Assembly: GCF_014279755.1 (NCBI RefSeq)
Contig: NZ_CP047951.1
Coordinates: forward strand, 310,001-374,000
Direction: 5' to 3'
DNA length: 64,000 nucleotides
Origin: Synechococcus sp. PROS-U-1
GTDB taxonomy: Bacteria; Cyanobacteriota; Cyanobacteriia; PCC-6307; Cyanobiaceae
Of this stretch, positions 62,390 through 64,000 are shown in pieces. Under the pieces are notes generated by a model. The model was given only the letters and a program-made list of their open reading frames with translations. It ran no database searches and had not been told where the DNA came from. The translations under genes were made by a program, and so were the position numbers. Positions within the stretch are counted from its first letter, which is position 1; the number at the start of each line of letters is the position of its first letter.

Positions 62390-63062
62390 TTTCGATTCAT
62401 CATCCAACCGTTGGCTGGTGCGGCAGGAGCTCTTCGTGGCATCCCTGCAGCATCAGCCTCTTTTATTGGTCGTCAGGCCTGAACCCGACGATCTCGGGCC
62501 TTCAGCATCGGGATCCGTTCTGTTGGATCAAGTGCAGCAACTTCACGCTGCAGGACTGCGCCATCTCGAGGTGGCCTGGCAGGACCAGGCGGGCTGGGTG
62601 GCGTTCATGCAACGGGTGCAGGATTATTGCCCAGAGCTGAATCTGGGGGCAGCTTCTGTGACCTCTTCCCTGGCGCTCAATGATCTTTCACGGCTGAATC
62701 TCGGCTACGCCATGGCTCCCTGTTGGTGTCCTGAGCTTGTGGAGCAGGCGAGGGCTCTTGGAGTTTTGCTCGTGCCTGGCGTCTTCAGCCCAACGGAGGT
62801 GCATCAGGCGGTGCGGTTCGGATGCAGGGTCGTCAAGCTGTTTCCCGCGGCCAACCTTGGGCCGGGGTACTGGGGGCGATTGCATGCGCCTCTCGGTCCA
62901 TTGCCCTTTGTGATTGCCGCTGGTGGTCTTGAAGTGAGCGACATACCGGTTTGGCTGGAGGCTGGTCATGGTGCCGTTGCTCTGGGCCGCAGAGTGGTGG
63001 GCTCGCCACCTGCTTTCCAAGCACTCCTCGACTGGTTACGCCAATCGACAACTCAGCCTTGA
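62361..63062 (+). CDS. KDPG/KHG-aldolase-like protein
   Basis: The 233-residue protein has a class I aldolase TIM-barrel pattern like 2-keto-3-deoxy-6-phosphogluconate aldolase. It has RHLEVAWQD (67-75, Glu70), LGAASVTS, VLLVPGVFSPTEVHQA (135-150) and the Schiff-base Lys159 in CRVVKLFPAANLG. The loop after the Glu differs from the usual TLRT, so substrate binding may be altered. It would complete an Entner-Doudoroff step if the dehydratase is present elsewhere. The frame begins at a GTG inside ftsH (29-bp overlap), and the first 15 residues look unordered. Confidence 0.8.
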   Translation: MTSGSPNTSDFDSSSNRWLVRQELFVASLQHQPLLLVVRPEPDDLGPSASGSVLLDQVQQLHAAGLRHLEVAWQDQAGWVAFMQRVQDYCPELNLGAASVTSSLALNDLSRLNLGYAMAPCWCPELVEQARALGVLLVPGVFSPTEVHQAVRFGCRVVKLFPAANLGPGYWGRLHAPLGPLPFVIAAGGLEVSDIPVWLEAGHGAVALGRRVVGSPPAFQALLDWLRQSTTQP

Positions 63063-63124
63063 TGCCAACACCTGGTCGACATGCGTCCAAGATGCTACAG
63101 ATGAGATAGCTATCCAACTGCGTC

Positions 63125-63592
63125 ATGTCGCAGCTCACGATCAAGCTCAGCGACAAGGCCGATGCCCTGATCGCTCAGCTTCAGAAAGAGATTTTCAATC
63201 GCCGGCGCAAGAAGGTTTCGGCTGCAGGGGTTGTGGAGACCCTGGTTGAAAGTGGCGCGAAATCGCAGTCAGACAAGCGTTTTGCCACGTCCTGGACGAA
63301 TCTGATCAAAGACATCGAGAAGGCGGCCAAGCTGTCCTATGCCCACGGGAGCAAACCCTCCACTCTTAGTGATGAAGAGTGGGCCCTCGTGTTGAGCCAT
63401 CGAAGTCGTTCCACGACCGGTCGGACACGCCGCACGGTCAAGAAAGCGATGGCTTCCAAGAAACCCGCCTCAGCCAAGGCTCAAGCCAGCAAAAAGCCCG
63501 CTCGCCGCACCCGGACCCGCAGCGCGGCAAAGTCGAAACCGGTTGCAACGGTCGTCAGCCCCAACGGCACGGCAGCTGTGGCGTCTGTTTGA
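63125..63592 (+). CDS. Basic-tailed, possibly DNA-binding protein, 155 residues
   Basis: The first 75 residues are helical and charged (LTIKLSDKADALIAQLQKEI, RKKVSAAGVVETLVESGA). They resemble a ribbon-helix-helix or HU-type helical core only loosely. The last 65 residues are rich in Lys, Arg, Ala, Ser and Pro (KKPASAKAQASKKPARRTR, then SAAKSKPVATVV), like the tails of histone H1 or bacterial Hc1 proteins. I cannot name a family. It may bind DNA or RNA. It is alone between the aldolase gene and the convergent aroC end, with a clear ATG start. Confidence 0.68.
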   Translation: MSQLTIKLSDKADALIAQLQKEIFNRRRKKVSAAGVVETLVESGAKSQSDKRFATSWTNLIKDIEKAAKLSYAHGSKPSTLSDEEWALVLSHRSRSTTGRTRRTVKKAMASKKPASAKAQASKKPARRTRTRSAAKSKPVATVVSPNGTAAVASV

Positions 63593-63611
63593 CCTGACCG
63601 AAGTGTGGTGC

Positions 63612-64000
63612 TCACCAGAGGCTGCATTGTCCCTGCTGTCTCAGCAGGTGATCAGCCAGAACGAGCGCCACCATTGCCTCCACCATTGGCACGGCCCTGG
63701 GCAGAACACAAGGGTCGTGCCGTCCTTTCCCTGCAAGCGTGGTGGCCTTGCCATCGGAATCGATGGTCTGCTGCTCTTTGCGGATTGTGGCCGTTGGCTT
63801 GAAGGCCACCCGGATCACAATCGGCTCACCGTTGCTGATTCCCCCTTGGATGCCGCCGGAGTTGTTGGTGGCGGTTTTCAGGCGACCGTCCTCGCTCGGT
63901 AGGAATGCATCGTTGTGCTCGCTGCCTTTCAGCAACGTGCCCTCGAAACCGGACCCAATTTCGAATCCTTTGGTGGCCGGCAGCGACATCACCGCTTTGG
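63612..64000 (-). CDS. aroC: Chorismate synthase, C-terminal part (partial)
   Basis: The last 128 codons of aroC are present and the gene runs off the window. The visible sequence has [36 protein letters not shown] (in parts), [15 protein letters not shown] and LRKGRHDPC-like [20 protein letters not shown] (in parts), all diagnostic of chorismate synthase. This FMN-dependent enzyme makes chorismate from EPSP for aromatic amino acids. The end is convergent with the basic-tailed gene, with 19 bases between the stops. Confidence 0.95.
   Translation of the reverse strand, partial: KAVMSLPATKGFEIGSGFEGTLLKGSEHNDAFLPSEDGRLKTATNNSGGIQGGISNGEPIVIRVAFKPTATIRKEQQTIDSDGKATTLAGKGRHDPCVLPRAVPMVEAMVALVLADHLLRQQGQCSLW

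Overview
The window is a stretch of a unicellular marine picocyanobacterium, most likely Synechococcus of the marine 5.1 group. It carries photosystem II genes (psbI, psbN, psbH, psbO), the cyanobacterial nitrogen regulator ntcA, crtR, an IctB-type membrane protein, and many small families known almost only from cyanobacteria (DUF3155, DUF4079, DUF1997, DUF3181, DUF3769, DUF3146, DUF3084, DUF3177, DUF2555, Ycf20-like). GC is high across the core genes. Genes are packed tightly, and many neighbours overlap by 1 to 60 bases.

Layout. 1-4.7 kb: end of cobS, a soluble histidine kinase, DUF3155, an esterase, purH and a DUF4079 membrane protein. 4.7-8.3 kb: a visibly AT-richer, gene-poor accessory stretch. 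It holds a decayed copy of the DUF4079 gene, two tiny membrane proteins, a long-chain flavodoxin and two orphan proteins. A 30-bp stem-loop repeat sits at 4.68 kb and again at 9.18 kb. 8.3-22.6 kb: thiD, DUF1997, ispH, an ammonium transporter, sfsA, murJ, small cyanobacterial proteins, tRNA-Arg, glyA, a WecA-like sugar-phosphate transferase, cinA, leuC-leuD and a pentapeptide-repeat protein. 22.7-36.7 kb: an LptD-like outer-membrane protein (DUF3769), psbI, a GH38 alpha-mannosidase, psbN/psbH, tatA, pth, DUF3146, the ntcA-DUF3084-YqgF-like operon, rph, a CobO-like protein with dcd, then thioredoxin-like and thyX. 36.6-52.9 kb: a Slt-type transglycosylase, glmM, a BadF-type kinase with an IctB-like protein, trmB, a FIST sensor protein, DUF3177, ileS, tRNA-Leu, crtR, gatC, a creatininase-family amidohydrolase, a queuosine-precursor-type transporter and an alkyladenine glycosylase. 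52.8-64 kb: pyrB, a type II NADH dehydrogenase, Ycf20-like, tRNA-Ala, DUF2555, coaBC, psbO, sat, ftsH, a KDPG-aldolase-like protein, a basic-tailed protein and the end of aroC.

How the genes fit together. Most are housekeeping, photosynthesis, nitrogen, cell-wall and nucleotide genes in short operons. The clearest regulatory signal is a perfect NtcA box (GTA-N8-TAC) in front of ntcA. A TAN3T -10 element lies exactly 22 bp downstream, which indicates autoregulation. dcd and thyX lie tail to tail and both feed dTMP synthesis, while glmM lies tail to tail with a BadF-type kinase. I saw no CRISPR array, insertion sequence, phage gene, rRNA or obvious multi-gene defence system. The least explained parts are the 4.7-8.3 kb stretch and several short unnamed proteins.
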